A stretch of DNA of 64,000 nucleotides from Xenorhabdus yunnanensis (GTDB lineage Bacteria; Pseudomonadota; Gammaproteobacteria; Enterobacterales; Enterobacteriaceae): positions 1 through 64,000 of the forward strand of contig NZ_JAQRFI010000017.1 of the NCBI RefSeq assembly GCF_028598805.1, written 5' to 3'. The notes below the pieces were generated by a model that was not told the origin of the DNA, ran no database searches, and was given only the letters and a program-made list of their open reading frames with translations. Of the stretch, positions 1-8,966 are shown in pieces; position 1 is the stretch's first letter; every line of letters starts with the position of its first letter. A program made the translations under genes and the position numbers.

Positions 1-2469
1 ACCACCATCGATGGCACGGACAGAAAGCAGGAGACCGTGATTGAGTTTGATGAAAACAAAGCGCCCAGCATTAGCAATCTGCAACTGGAAGGGGTGTTGC
101 ATGTCAAGGGTATCCTGCATACTGTCTATCAGTTTGATGCTAAAGAGGGCAATACCACAGACCGCTCGTTCTATGTCTGGGGCGAGAAAGGCTCCACGGC
201 GAAACGGGTCGTTGCACTGGCAGATGCCGCAGGAACAAAAGAGCCAATAGAACTGACGCAGAAAAACGGTGAAGGCCGGGTGGCAGCCGGGGCGGCAGAT
301 AAGGACAAAGTGAAATACACCATTGAGAGCCGTGATATCGGTAAGGTTCTGGAAGTGTCGGTACTGGCGGCGAATGACGCGAACTTGCGGGCTAAAGCCC
401 CGTTGACCACTGATGTGAGCGACCCGAACGCCAATCAGGGCATTACCGGCGGTAACGGCAAGGGCGGTGTGGCAGATCCGAATGCCAAACCGGCTATCGA
501 CAAGATTGTCCTGAGCGGGGAGCTGGAAATCAATAAACCGCTGACGGCTGAGTACACCTTTAATAGTAACGGCGGGGATGCCACGGATCTTTCCCAGTTT
601 GTCTGGCATGAAAAAGGCACGCCGGCAGCAACTTATCAACCCGTACCGGACAATGGCAAGAATGCCCAGAACAAAACCGGCACCCTGAGCAAACAACTGG
701 AACAGGCCGATGCAGGGAAAACCCTCGCGATTACCGTGAAGCCGGTTAACGGCAACAACGAAGCGGGTGATCCCAAAACGGTGGATACCGGTATGACAGA
801 TACCGATATCAACAAAACTATCTCCAAAGGCGCAAAACCGGGCACTGTCCTTGATCCGGCGGCAAAACCGTCCATTGATAATCTGCTGCTGGAAGGCAAA
901 CTGTACCTGAATGAAACCTTAACCGCTAAGTATGAGTTTAATGCCCACAATGGAGATGCCACAGATAATTCCATCTATGTCTGGAAGCGTTTAAGGCCGG
1001 AGGATAAAGACGGCGGGCCACGGGAGGAGGTATCAGATCCTGAAGCCAAGGGAACAGTTGACGGAAGAAAAATCCCGAGTGGTGCGATTCCTTCTTATAC
1101 ACTGGGTATAAATGATACCGGCAGACTGCTGGAAATCATCATCACACCGAAAAACGGCCTTGGGGAAACCGGGACTGATGCGGTGATCAATACGAGTCAG
1201 GATCATACCCTTATTGGAGGAACCGCTGATGGGGCAATTATTGATCCGAACAGGGGACCTATCATTGAGGGATTAACGATTAACGGGACGCTGGAAATGG
1301 GGAAAGCACTGACAGGCTCGTACATCTTTAAACAGAATGATAAGGATGATGTGGATAACTCCATGTTTCTCTGGGGTATTAAATATCCGGACTCCGATGA
1401 CCCCACTGCCTCGACCTCACCAGAGAAAAGGATTTCCGATTTGGTTGATGATCCTGACCATCACATCAAGACAAGTGGAACCGTGCCATCGTATAACCTA
1501 AAACCCGAAGACAGCGGCCGGATTATCCAGCTCGCCATGGTGCCCCGCAGTCCGCTTAAATCGGGTAATAATAAAATGATGTTGGGGGAGTCAGTGGCAA
1601 CGGATACCAAACAGGAAACCCAAAAAGGCAATATAACAAGGGGCAATCCGGAGGGTACAGTGAAAGGGATTGCGGACGACTTCACGATAATCTCAGATAC
1701 ATCAGAAAAGGATGCCGATGGCACCATGGCAGTGAAAGTAGCGAAAGATAAGGCTATTACGCTCACCATCAATACCATCGCGGCGGGTGGTCAATCCGTT
1801 GGCGGAGTGCCTATTGAAGTGAAACTGGATAAGGCAATGGGACGTGCGAAAAAGGATAAGATTGACGCCACTGCGCAACTGAAGATTAACGGAGAAACTT
1901 ACACCAAGGATAAATCTTACATCGGTCATACTGCTCAGGATGGCAAACTGGTTATTGAAGTTACTGATCAGAGCAGTATCGGGTTAAAAACCCCCATAGT
2001 TATTACCGCGAATGATAAGTCCAATGCTAAGGAAAAGACACGGGATGTTATTTTTACCGTGATTACCAGTCCTGATACACACCTAGCTAATTATTGGGGG
2101 CATATGATTAACGAAACACCTATAGGTGGAATCATATTTAAAAGGCCCAAATTATCTGCTGAATGGAAAGCAGATGGAACTGAGGAAATAGTTGGAGAAA
2201 GTTGGACGATAGCAAAATGGCCTACAGCTAATTCCTATTGTTCATTGCCTACAGCAGATGAGTTAGTAAATCTATATAATGCTCAGCAAGGGAAAAAGAT
2301 AGATATTAGTTTGGGTTGGCCTATTGCAAATACGCCTCGATATAAATCTGCTACTCCTTATCCGGTAGGCCATGCGCGTGTAAATGATCATATGTCTGTA
2401 GACCTATTAAATGGCAGCAAAGCTGATAATAGTAACGATAATGTTGCGGGGAGAATTATTTGTAAATAG
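1..2469 (+). CDS. Intimin/invasin-like adhesin with Ig-like repeats, 3' part only
   Basis: The reading frame is open to base 1, so the gene begins outside the window; the GTG at 37 is not its start. The visible 820 or so residues hold four diverged copies of a 120-145-residue module, with a core like 'LxGxLxxxxxLTAxYxFxxxxGDATDxSxYVW' and a 'DPN/DPA' linker. The module starts lie near bases 60, 480, 860 and 1250. An Ig-like segment follows (about 1680-2070), then a C-terminal tip of about 125 residues with one Cys near its middle (YCSLPTADELVNLY) and one at the very end (IICK). This layout fits the passenger of an inverse autotransporter (intimin/invasin family), where the tip is often a lectin-like, disulfide-closed domain. 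The beta-barrel and signal peptide would be upstream and are not seen. From about base 2075 the tip is clearly more AT-rich than the repeats. The family call is by pattern, not by search. Confidence 0.65.
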   Translation, partial: TTIDGTDRKQETVIEFDENKAPSISNLQLEGVLHVKGILHTVYQFDAKEGNTTDRSFYVWGEKGSTAKRVVALADAAGTKEPIELTQKNGEGRVAAGAADKDKVKYTIESRDIGKVLEVSVLAANDANLRAKAPLTTDVSDPNANQGITGGNGKGGVADPNAKPAIDKIVLSGELEINKPLTAEYTFNSNGGDATDLSQFVWHEKGTPAATYQPVPDNGKNAQNKTGTLSKQLEQADAGKTLAITVKPVNGNNEAGDPKTVDTGMTDTDINKTISKGAKPGTVLDPAAKPSIDNLLLEGKLYLNETLTAKYEFNAHNGDATDNSIYVWKRLRPEDKDGGPREEVSDPEAKGTVDGRKIPSGAIPSYTLGINDTGRLLEIIITPKNGLGETGTDAVINTSQDHTLIGGTADGAIIDPNRGPIIEGLTINGTLEMGKALTGSYIFKQNDKDDVDNSMFLWGIKYPDSDDPTASTSPEKRISDLVDDPDHHIKTSGTVPSYNLKPEDSGRIIQLAMVPRSPLKSGNNKMMLGESVATDTKQETQKGNITRGNPEGTVKGIADDFTIISDTSEKDADGTMAVKVAKDKAITLTINTIAAGGQSVGGVPIEVKLDKAMGRAKKDKIDATAQLKINGETYTKDKSYIGHTAQDGKLVIEVTDQSSIGLKTPIVITANDKSNAKEKTRDVIFTVITSPDTHLANYWGHMINETPIGGIIFKRPKLSAEWKADGTEEIVGESWTIAKWPTANSYCSLPTADELVNLYNAQQGKKIDISLGWPIANTPRYKSATPYPVGHARVNDHMSVDLLNGSKADNSNDNVAGRIICK

Positions 2470-2494
2470 ACTATTTCCGTTTATTGTTAATCTG

Positions 2495-2526
2495 AAAAAA
2501 ACCGCCTCATACGAGGCGGTTTTTTC
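2495..2526 (+). terminator. Rho-independent terminator of the adhesin gene
   Basis: A perfect GC-rich stem (ACCGCCTC / GAGGCGGT) with a four-base loop is flanked by an A-run and a T-run, 26 bases after the adhesin stop codon. The A-run would also let it act on the other strand. Confidence 0.9.
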
Positions 2527-2620
2527 TATTATCAGTGATGCTGTGAATCAGTTATAAATACACATTCATGTTCCAGTTTTTTTGGAGGGATATATCTCTC
2601 TATTTTAAATATATAATTAA

Positions 2621-2747
2621 TATACCTTTCGTCTTTCAAGTTGCCTCTTTGTTGGCTGCACTCACTCACCCCGGTCACATAGTTATCTATGCTCCCGGGG
2701 ATTCGTTCCCTTGCCGCCGCGATGCATCTTGAAATCCATTGTGTATA
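2621..2747. repeat. ERIC element, copy 1
   Basis: This 127-bp element runs from TATACC to GTATA. Its core contains CACTCACCCCGGTCACATAG and CTATGCTCCCGGGGATTCG, which match the known ERIC primer sites with small changes. It is about as long as canonical ERIC and ends in complementary sequences (TTTCAAGTTGC / GCATCTTGAAA). It fills much of the gap between the adhesin and the nuclease-like gene. The rest of the 2470-2947 gap is AT-rich with no gene I can support. Confidence 0.9.
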
Positions 2748-2947
2748 AATTAATATATCCAATTGTTGATTTTTAAATTAACTCCATATGAATATATGAT
2801 TGTAAACAGAAAGTAAACAAAGTCATATAAAATTATAGTATTTATTGTTATGTCTTTCTTGTTTTTGTATGTTCCAAGTTGCCACATAATGGCAAATCCC
2901 TTATGTAAAAGTGATATGGTCAATTCTTTATTGTAAAACAGGAAACA

Positions 2948-3391
2948 ATGGTGAGAAAATTATTTGTCGTCATTCTGACGATCTTTTGTATGACATTCGG
3001 CTTGCTGTCTCATGCAAATTCTGTGGCAGTTCCCGATAAGAAAGCGTGTAAACATCGCGTTGTTAATCAACTTAGTTCATTTCATGGAAAAACTTATCAT
3101 TTTGGAAATCAAACGTTTCAATTAGATAGAAGAGGAATGAAACACATCTTGGAGCGGCATCACCCTTGTTTCTGGAATGGCTCAATTAAAGATACACAAA
3201 GTTTTTTATCGAGTGATATGTCAGTAAAAGAGATTGTTCACGCCATTGAGAGTATAATGAAGAAACACAGAAAGATTTTAATAAGGAAAGGACATAGTAG
3301 ATTTCAGATTCAAGGGAAATACAAAGGTCACCTATATATTGTTGGATTTAAACGCGGAAGAATAGGCCAGTTTTATCCGAAGTTAGAATGA
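2948..3391 (+). CDS. Small secreted EndoU-like nuclease (toxin candidate)
   Basis: This is a 147-aa protein with a clear Sec signal peptide: basic MVRK, a hydrophobic run, and a likely cut after about residue 25 (SHANS). The mature part is basic. It contains KHILERHHP, then WNGSIKDTQSF, and ends in a KGHLYIVGFKRGRIGQFYP segment. This pattern recalls the bacterial EndoU/BECR-fold RNase toxin domains found at the tips of polymorphic toxins, with His as likely catalytic residues; the family assignment is from memory and is tentative. Two Cys residues (KACKH and HHPCFW) could form a disulfide after export. An AGGAAAC ribosome site lies just before the ATG. The next gene starts 7 bases after the stop, the usual layout of a toxin with its immunity gene. 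The DNA is AT-rich compared with the adhesin repeats, which hints at transfer. Confidence 0.5.
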   Translation: MVRKLFVVILTIFCMTFGLLSHANSVAVPDKKACKHRVVNQLSSFHGKTYHFGNQTFQLDRRGMKHILERHHPCFWNGSIKDTQSFLSSDMSVKEIVHAIESIMKKHRKILIRKGHSRFQIQGKYKGHLYIVGFKRGRIGQFYPKLE

Positions 3392-3398
3392 GGTAAAA

Positions 3399-3866
3399 AT
3401 GATATATACAAACATAACTATAAATTCATATATTAAAATTGGAGATGAATTCATTGATATCTTTCAATATGAAGGGGAAATAAAAAGAAGTGATTATATT
3501 GATGGTGCATTGGAACTAACTATCAATGGTAAACTTCTTATCACTAAAACAATGTGGGATGATATAGTTGATCTTTGGAGTTATTTTTCTGAAGGGTTAT
3601 TATTAGCATATGAAAATAAAGAATTTAAATGTTATTTTCCTGATCAGCCAATAGAGGTAAAATTCATTCCATTAAAAGGGCATAGAAGAGTGTGCGTAAG
3701 TGTAAATAGCCACTCTGAGGTCAAAACCTCTATCGAGAAAAATGAATTTTTAATTGTGATGCGGGATCATGCAATCAAGTTCTTTGAAAGATTAGAATAT
3801 TTAAAATCTGCAACAATGGGAGATCGTGTACAGGCGATGCAATATTTAGGAAAAATAAAATTATAA
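3399..3866 (+). CDS. Hypothetical protein, probable immunity partner of the upstream nuclease
   Basis: This 155-aa protein has no recognised family. It is mixed acidic and basic, starts with a beta-rich stretch (ITINSYIKIGDEFIDIFQYEGEI), and has no signal peptide or membrane segment, so it should be cytoplasmic. Its ribosome site (GAGG) overlaps the stop codon of the preceding gene, so the two are translationally coupled. A small cytoplasmic protein directly after a nuclease-like gene is the normal arrangement for an immunity protein, but nothing in this sequence by itself proves that. Codon use is strongly AT-rich, like its partner. The gap that follows (3867-4101) holds only the hairpin listed at 4021-4050. 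Confidence 0.45.
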   Translation: MIYTNITINSYIKIGDEFIDIFQYEGEIKRSDYIDGALELTINGKLLITKTMWDDIVDLWSYFSEGLLLAYENKEFKCYFPDQPIEVKFIPLKGHRRVCVSVNSHSEVKTSIEKNEFLIVMRDHAIKFFERLEYLKSATMGDRVQAMQYLGKIKL

Positions 3867-4020
3867 TAGAAATAATATTAATTAGTTTTAATCTGGCCAT
3901 CATCCACTTTATTTATCTATTTCAACGTGAGCGACGGTTCTGTGAGTTCGTTATAAGGTATTATTCAGCGTAACTGCATGGTCGCTCTGTTTTTATCAAT
4001 CATAAAAAACTAACCATCTT

Positions 4021-4050
4021 GGGAAAACCAGATACCTCTCTGGTTTTCCC
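4021..4050 (-). terminator. Stem-loop at the end of the siderophore operon
   Basis: A perfect 12-bp stem (GGGAAAACCAGA / TCTGGTTTTCCC) with a 6-base loop lies about 50 bases beyond the stop of the last siderophore gene. No long U-run follows on the minus strand, so it may act as a terminator or as a 3' mRNA-stabilising hairpin. Confidence 0.55.
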
Positions 4051-4101
4051 TGAAATATGATGACTACCTATCCCAATAAACTCTTAATCTTTTTACCAGA
4101 A

Positions 4102-7053
4102 TTAAGAACAAACATATTTCATAATGCATTCAAGTTTTTCGCAGGTTTCCTGCCATTCTCGTTCTGGTTTTGAATCTCTGACCAGCCCCGCACCGGCCTG
4201 GAGCCAACTGCGTCCTTTATGTTGATAGAAAGAACGTAATACCAGCGCGGCATCCAGTTTGCCTGTGCTGTCCAGCAGCATGACACAACCACTGTAAAGC
4301 CGGCGTGGTTCATCTTCATAACGAGCAATGGCTTCCAATGAAGGTTTCTTCGGTATTCCGGAAGCGGTGACTGCCGGGAATAGGGCAATGAAAGCGTCCC
4401 AACGATTTTTGTCTGTTTGCAACAATCCTTTTACGCGTGATGCCAAATGTTGTACCGAACCACGTTCACGAATAGCCATAAATTCTGATACGCAAAGTGT
4501 GTCTGCCTGACAAATCGGGGCCAATTCTTCTAATGCGAGTTTTGCAGATACTGCATGTTCAGCAATTTCTTTCGGATCAGAAAGTAAATCGGCCCGCAGC
4601 CGTTGATCCAGCTCTTTGTCATGTGTCAATGCTCTGGTGCCCGCCAATGGTTGGCTATTGACCCAACCAGAACCATCGGCCTCAACCACAGTTTCTGGGC
4701 TGAAACCGTAAGCAGAAAATTCTTCGTCCCGTAAGAAGAAAGTGCGGGCAGGTGTGTTAGCCTGACGGCCCAGCCAGTAACTGTGTGTTATATCAACATT
4801 TGAACCAAGCTCAACTTTGCGTGACAGGATCACTTTTTGGTAGTGACCTGCGGCAATGTCCTTAACCGCATTTGCTACGTTATCCTGATAACGTTTTTCC
4901 GCGTCTGCCGTATTGATAATTTCCAGCTCTTTTGTATATGGGAAAACTGGTGTACTTGCTTGATCAGCCAGCCTGACTTTCTCACTCAATATGGCGATCT
5001 GGTTTTCTTCAAGCGTCCGTATCAGAACCTGTCCATGAGTAATGCGTAATTCATGTTGTGGAACAGTGATTTTTATTAATGCTTCATTTTGCTGTTCTAA
5101 TGATGGATCTAATGGTATCCCGTATGTCATATGGGAAAATTCAAATAATGTTCTGCCATAAGCACGCCAGTCTTTGATAGGAAGCGTGTTGAGTGCCAGC
5201 TCCAGTTTTTGGCTTAATGTATTGATATCGTATGGATGATGGTTGCCTTTTGCATCAACTAGTTGCCCCGATGCATCCGCGCTGATGGTGGCTGCACAGC
5301 CTATCCCCAATGACCATTCACCTTTGATTTCATAGAGCATACAAGGTAGTGCACTGTTCTCTGCGAGATCTGCAAGCAAGTGAGTGACCAGATCTAATGG
5401 AGTGCTGGTAATAGCGATAGTGTGTTCATGATATTGCTGCATTGGACTTCCGTGTTCTGCTTGTGCCATCTGTATTAACTGGCGTTTGTCGATTTTTCCT
5501 ACGGTGGTTAATGGCCAATACGCCACAAACAACCATTGATCAGGGATTTTATGGCGCTGAACGCCTTTTTGCTGCAAAAATGCCTGCATCTGGGTAGGTT
5601 CTGGTTGGTTGCCACTCTTTGGTATGCAAGCGCAAATTCGTTCACCCAATAGTTCATCAGGAACCGCGATGACAACTGCGTCATCAATATCTGGATGCTG
5701 CAACAGCAATGTTTCAACTTCTTGCGTCGAGATTTTCTCGCCACTGCGGTTGATCTGCTCTTTAATCCGTCCTTCAACGATCAGGTTGCCATCTGCTGTC
5801 ATGCGAACCAAATCACCTGTACGGTAGAATCCATCAGTGGTGAAAGCGACAATATTATGTTGTTCTGCACGGTAATACTCCGTAATGGTGTAGGGGCCTC
5901 GTGTAATCAGTTCGCCGACTTCACCGAATGCGACAGGTTGCAGATTGGCATCAACAATTTTGATTTCATCGTCTTCTGATAATGGACAACCTTGGGTATT
6001 AATAATGACCTCATGGGGATCATCCAGTCGGGTATAGCAAAGCAAACCTTCCGCTGTACCAAATACCTGCTGCAAAGGCCCAAGGCGTGCCATAACCTGT
6101 TCTGCCAGTTCCGGTGTGAGCCGGCCACCACCGACTTGTAAGCAACGCAAGGATGAGAGGTCGCTCTGTTCCCAGTCACGAGCCTGTTGCCAAAGCCGGG
6201 CAAGCGCCGGTACTAGCGCGATATGTGTCACCTTATGCTGTTCGATCAAAGGCATGGCTTCATCACAACTGGCGCTGTCACTCAGGAGTACACATCCGCC
6301 CTGAGAAAGTGTGCCCAGAATACCGGGGCTGCCTAAGGTGAAGTTATGCGCAACAGGCAATACGGCTAAATAAACGCTTTCGGTATTTATTGAACACAGA
6401 CGGGCAGAGAGCACAAAATCATAGGTATAGGCATCGTGAGTACGCGGAATTAATTTCGGTGTCCCTGTTGTTCCTCCGGAAAGCAGGAGTGCGGCAATAT
6501 CGCCGTAACATGGGCCGGAAATATTGAGTGGTTCACCATCAATGGAGGCCAATGCGGTAAATTCTTCTGCTTCCCCATCAACAATGACATGCTGTATATC
6601 AGGACAAGATGCCGCAACTTCCCGTGCCATTTCCCGATAATCAAAACCGTGGATACAATCAGGGATAATATAAGCCACTGGTCGTGCAATCTGACAAAGT
6701 GCATGAATATCATGTGCCCGTTGTGTCGGCATTAATAACATTGGGTGAGCTCCCAGCCTGAACAGGGCAAAACAGGTGACAACAAAGGAGATGCGGTTAG
6801 GCAGTTGTACCATGACATTGTCACCACGACGTATTCCCCGCTGGAATAATCCACTTGCCAGCCTTTCCGCAGATTGATGGAGTTCACGGTAAGTCAGTTG
6901 TTGTTTTTGATCGAATTGTTCCTGATAGATCAGCGCGGTTTTATCACCCCAGGTTTTCGACCATCCGGCAAGCTGTTGGTCTATTGTTTCGCCATTCCAA
7001 AGATAGTCTGGCGTCATAGTAAGATTTTTTCCTGGGATTGAATAAGGTGCCAT
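4102..7053 (-). CDS. Fused salicylate-AMP ligase and salicylate synthase (YbtE-YbtS type)
   Basis: This 983-aa protein has two enzyme parts. Residues 1 to about 540 are an aryl-AMP ligase: SGGTTGTPK near 191, YRTGD, and the A8 motif NRSGEKIS near 437. It would activate salicylate and load it onto the aryl carrier domain of the HMWP2-like protein. Residues about 560-983 are a chorismate-binding salicylate synthase of the Irp9/YbtS type, with VILSRKVEL and the PAVTASGIPK motif near residue 894; it makes salicylate from chorismate. In Yersinia these are two genes, ybtE and ybtS, of about 525 and 434 aa; here one frame runs through both. I chose the ATG at 7053 because it shares a base with the stop of the upstream thioesterase (TAATG), has AGGAG just before it, and gives the usual ligase N-terminus. 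A longer in-frame start at 7164 would lie inside ybtT. Confidence 0.9.
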   Translation of the reverse strand: MAPYSIPGKNLTMTPDYLWNGETIDQQLAGWSKTWGDKTALIYQEQFDQKQQLTYRELHQSAERLASGLFQRGIRRGDNVMVQLPNRISFVVTCFALFRLGAHPMLLMPTQRAHDIHALCQIARPVAYIIPDCIHGFDYREMAREVAASCPDIQHVIVDGEAEEFTALASIDGEPLNISGPCYGDIAALLLSGGTTGTPKLIPRTHDAYTYDFVLSARLCSINTESVYLAVLPVAHNFTLGSPGILGTLSQGGCVLLSDSASCDEAMPLIEQHKVTHIALVPALARLWQQARDWEQSDLSSLRCLQVGGGRLTPELAEQVMARLGPLQQVFGTAEGLLCYTRLDDPHEVIINTQGCPLSEDDEIKIVDANLQPVAFGEVGELITRGPYTITEYYRAEQHNIVAFTTDGFYRTGDLVRMTADGNLIVEGRIKEQINRSGEKISTQEVETLLLQHPDIDDAVVIAVPDELLGERICACIPKSGNQPEPTQMQAFLQQKGVQRHKIPDQWLFVAYWPLTTVGKIDKRQLIQMAQAEHGSPMQQYHEHTIAITSTPLDLVTHLLADLAENSALPCMLYEIKGEWSLGIGCAATISADASGQLVDAKGNHHPYDINTLSQKLELALNTLPIKDWRAYGRTLFEFSHMTYGIPLDPSLEQQNEALIKITVPQHELRITHGQVLIRTLEENQIAILSEKVRLADQASTPVFPYTKELEIINTADAEKRYQDNVANAVKDIAAGHYQKVILSRKVELGSNVDITHSYWLGRQANTPARTFFLRDEEFSAYGFSPETVVEADGSGWVNSQPLAGTRALTHDKELDQRLRADLLSDPKEIAEHAVSAKLALEELAPICQADTLCVSEFMAIRERGSVQHLASRVKGLLQTDKNRWDAFIALFPAVTASGIPKKPSLEAIARYEDEPRRLYSGCVMLLDSTGKLDAALVLRSFYQHKGRSWLQAGAGLVRDSKPEREWQETCEKLECIMKYVCS

Positions 7054-7856
7054 TATGCGAACTCCTGTGGATAAACATATTGCATAAATTGGGTAACGCG
7101 ACGAATAAAACTCTGCGGTTTTTGCGTGATATAAAAATGGTTGCCGGCAATCTCTTGGCAGCAATACGAAAGGTTTTGCTTGTCACCGGCAAGCCAGTGA
7201 TGCCACTGCTGAACTTCCTGAGCGGAAGCTTCTTTGTCTTCGTTGCCATACAGCAACAGTGTTGGTGTTTGCAGTTTTACGGAATCAGATTGAATAACAT
7301 GGTGATAATGCTCTGTAGCTCCAAAATCAGCACGTAGCATGGGTAAGAACAGCGCCAGCAAGCCCGGATCTTCTCGTAAAACCGGGTTGCACCCGCCAAT
7401 ATCAATCAGTTGTTCAATGAATTCATGATCAGGTAATCCACTCAATTGACGGCGGGATTGAAGATGGGGTGCATGACACCCCGAAAGCACCAGTGTCTTA
7501 GGAGGACAATCATGTTGTTCAAGACGTTGGCACGTTTCAAAAGCAACCTGAGCGCCCATACTGTGACCGACCAGTATCAAGTTTTCTCTCTGCGCGGGCG
7601 TTAGTGACACGATCAGATCAGAAAGTGATTGTGCTAATGGCGCAATTCTGGTGACCGCCTGTTCATTCATACGGCTGTCACGCCCGGGGTAAATTACCAG
7701 TGAAACGGCTATGTCTGGATTTTCCAGAGTAGACCATTGACGGAATGCGCTGCTGCTGCCCCCGGCAAAGGGGCAGATTAACAGGGTGTATTTAGGTTCG
7801 CCACGAGGTGTCAGACACGGGCGAATCATCGGATGTACAGGAAGTGCCCACTTCAT
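7053..7856 (-). CDS. ybtT: Type II thioesterase, YbtT-like
   Basis: This 267-aa alpha/beta hydrolase matches the external thioesterases that clear wrongly loaded or stalled acyl groups from NRPS/PKS carrier proteins. The motifs LLICPFAGGSSSAF (oxyanion region), GHSMG (nucleophile Ser, about residue 98) and a late GNHFY histidine are all present. It lies 12 bases after the YbtU-like gene, with AAGGAAG before the ATG, and overlaps the ligase-synthase gene by TAATG. Its role is editing; the release of the finished siderophore is done by the thioesterase domain of the HMWP1-like protein. Confidence 0.9.
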   Translation of the reverse strand: MKWALPVHPMIRPCLTPRGEPKYTLLICPFAGGSSSAFRQWSTLENPDIAVSLVIYPGRDSRMNEQAVTRIAPLAQSLSDLIVSLTPAQRENLILVGHSMGAQVAFETCQRLEQHDCPPKTLVLSGCHAPHLQSRRQLSGLPDHEFIEQLIDIGGCNPVLREDPGLLALFLPMLRADFGATEHYHHVIQSDSVKLQTPTLLLYGNEDKEASAQEVQQWHHWLAGDKQNLSYCCQEIAGNHFYITQKPQSFIRRVTQFMQYVYPQEFA

Positions 7857-7868
7857 CAGTATTCTTCC

Positions 7869-8966
7869 TTAATTAGCATCAACAGTCAGCATTAATTGAG
7901 CCGGATCAATCCAGACTGGGGGCTGTAATTCCTGAGTAACAGGCTCTCCCATGATGCGCAAAATTTGTTGCCATAAACCTGCCAGCCGTAGTTGGTAATC
8001 GTAGCTAAAAGCAGGGGGGCAGAGTGCACCATTCAATACAGAACTTAAGGTATTGAGCAGAAATGCCACGCCTTCCGCACCATCACATTCAAATGCCGTC
8101 ATCCAATCTTTGGTTGCCGGACAAAGAATGTGAGATGTTGTTTGGTGCAGATAAGCGCCATCCGGCTGGCTGGTGTTCAGATAGAGGCTCTGCTCATTAT
8201 TCAGATGATTTGGTGCATGAAGAACAGGTGTCCAGATAACCGGCCCATAACTGGCTTCTTGCGTCAGATAGCCCGCGGGCCAAATCAGCGTCGTCTTATG
8301 CATGACAAGGTTGTGCATATCTGGATCTCTGGGATCCAGATAGGATTGAACATTTAACGTTATCGTTGTCCCCGCAAAGCTGAGTTCAAAGCAATGAAAT
8401 GCGTCACTCGGTTGACCCACATAAACTATCTCTATCTGTTCCGGGCAATGACATGCCTGCAACAACAGATCAAGTGCGGAAAACAGTAACTGACGGCTGG
8501 TTGTCAGATTGCCGCTTATCGAGCGTTGCTGTGATAACTGACTGATTTGATGGGCCGCATGTAACCAGCTTCTGCCAGCATGGCATTGGCTGTAAAAGCT
8601 ATTGACCCAAAACATAACACCATGTTTATCAGCGGTTGATTGGTGTCTTTTGATGGCTTCTGCATCAAGGGGGTGTTCCTGAATAACAGAAATACCCCGC
8701 GCCAATAATGCCTGGGTTAATTGATCGCCTTTGCCACCAATAAATTCTGCGCGTATTACCACACAGGCAATATCAATGTCGTCCGGCAATTCATCCAATG
8801 AGCAGAATAGTGGCACATTGAAATCACGGGCCAGTTGCTGCGAACGAGTACTTCCCTGTGCCAGAATACCGGCCAGTTCCAGATCTGGCCGTGGTTGCAA
8901 GAACGCATTAAGGTACAATTCGCCGAATTTAGCACCGACAATCAGAACCCGCCGTGGCTTTATCAT
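7869..8966 (-). CDS. ybtU: Thiazolinyl imide reductase, YbtU/Irp3-like
   Basis: This 365-aa protein begins with an NAD(P)-binding pattern (RRVLIVGAKFGELYLNAFL), typical of the Gfo/Idh/MocA-like thiazolinyl imide reductases (YbtU, PchG). In yersiniabactin assembly this NADPH enzyme reduces the second thiazoline ring to a thiazolidine while the chain is bound to the HMWP proteins. Its length equals that of the family. The start ATG overlaps the stop of the HMWP1-like gene (ATGA), so the two are translationally coupled. Its presence says that at least one ring of the product is a thiazolidine. Confidence 0.9.
   Translation of the reverse strand: MIKPRRVLIVGAKFGELYLNAFLQPRPDLELAGILAQGSTRSQQLARDFNVPLFCSLDELPDDIDIACVVIRAEFIGGKGDQLTQALLARGISVIQEHPLDAEAIKRHQSTADKHGVMFWVNSFYSQCHAGRSWLHAAHQISQLSQQRSISGNLTTSRQLLFSALDLLLQACHCPEQIEIVYVGQPSDAFHCFELSFAGTTITLNVQSYLDPRDPDMHNLVMHKTTLIWPAGYLTQEASYGPVIWTPVLHAPNHLNNEQSLYLNTSQPDGAYLHQTTSHILCPATKDWMTAFECDGAEGVAFLLNTLSSVLNGALCPPAFSYDYQLRLAGLWQQILRIMGEPVTQELQPPVWIDPAQLMLTVDAN

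Noticed and set aside
37-2469. GTG at 37 as the start of the adhesin gene
   Set aside because: The frame is open from base 1 to 36 and reads repeat-like sequence, so the gene simply continues from outside the window.
2532-2762. Small minus-strand reading frame over ERIC copy 1
   Set aside because: Most of it is the repeat itself; similar frames arise over the other copies. No ribosome site or family resemblance.
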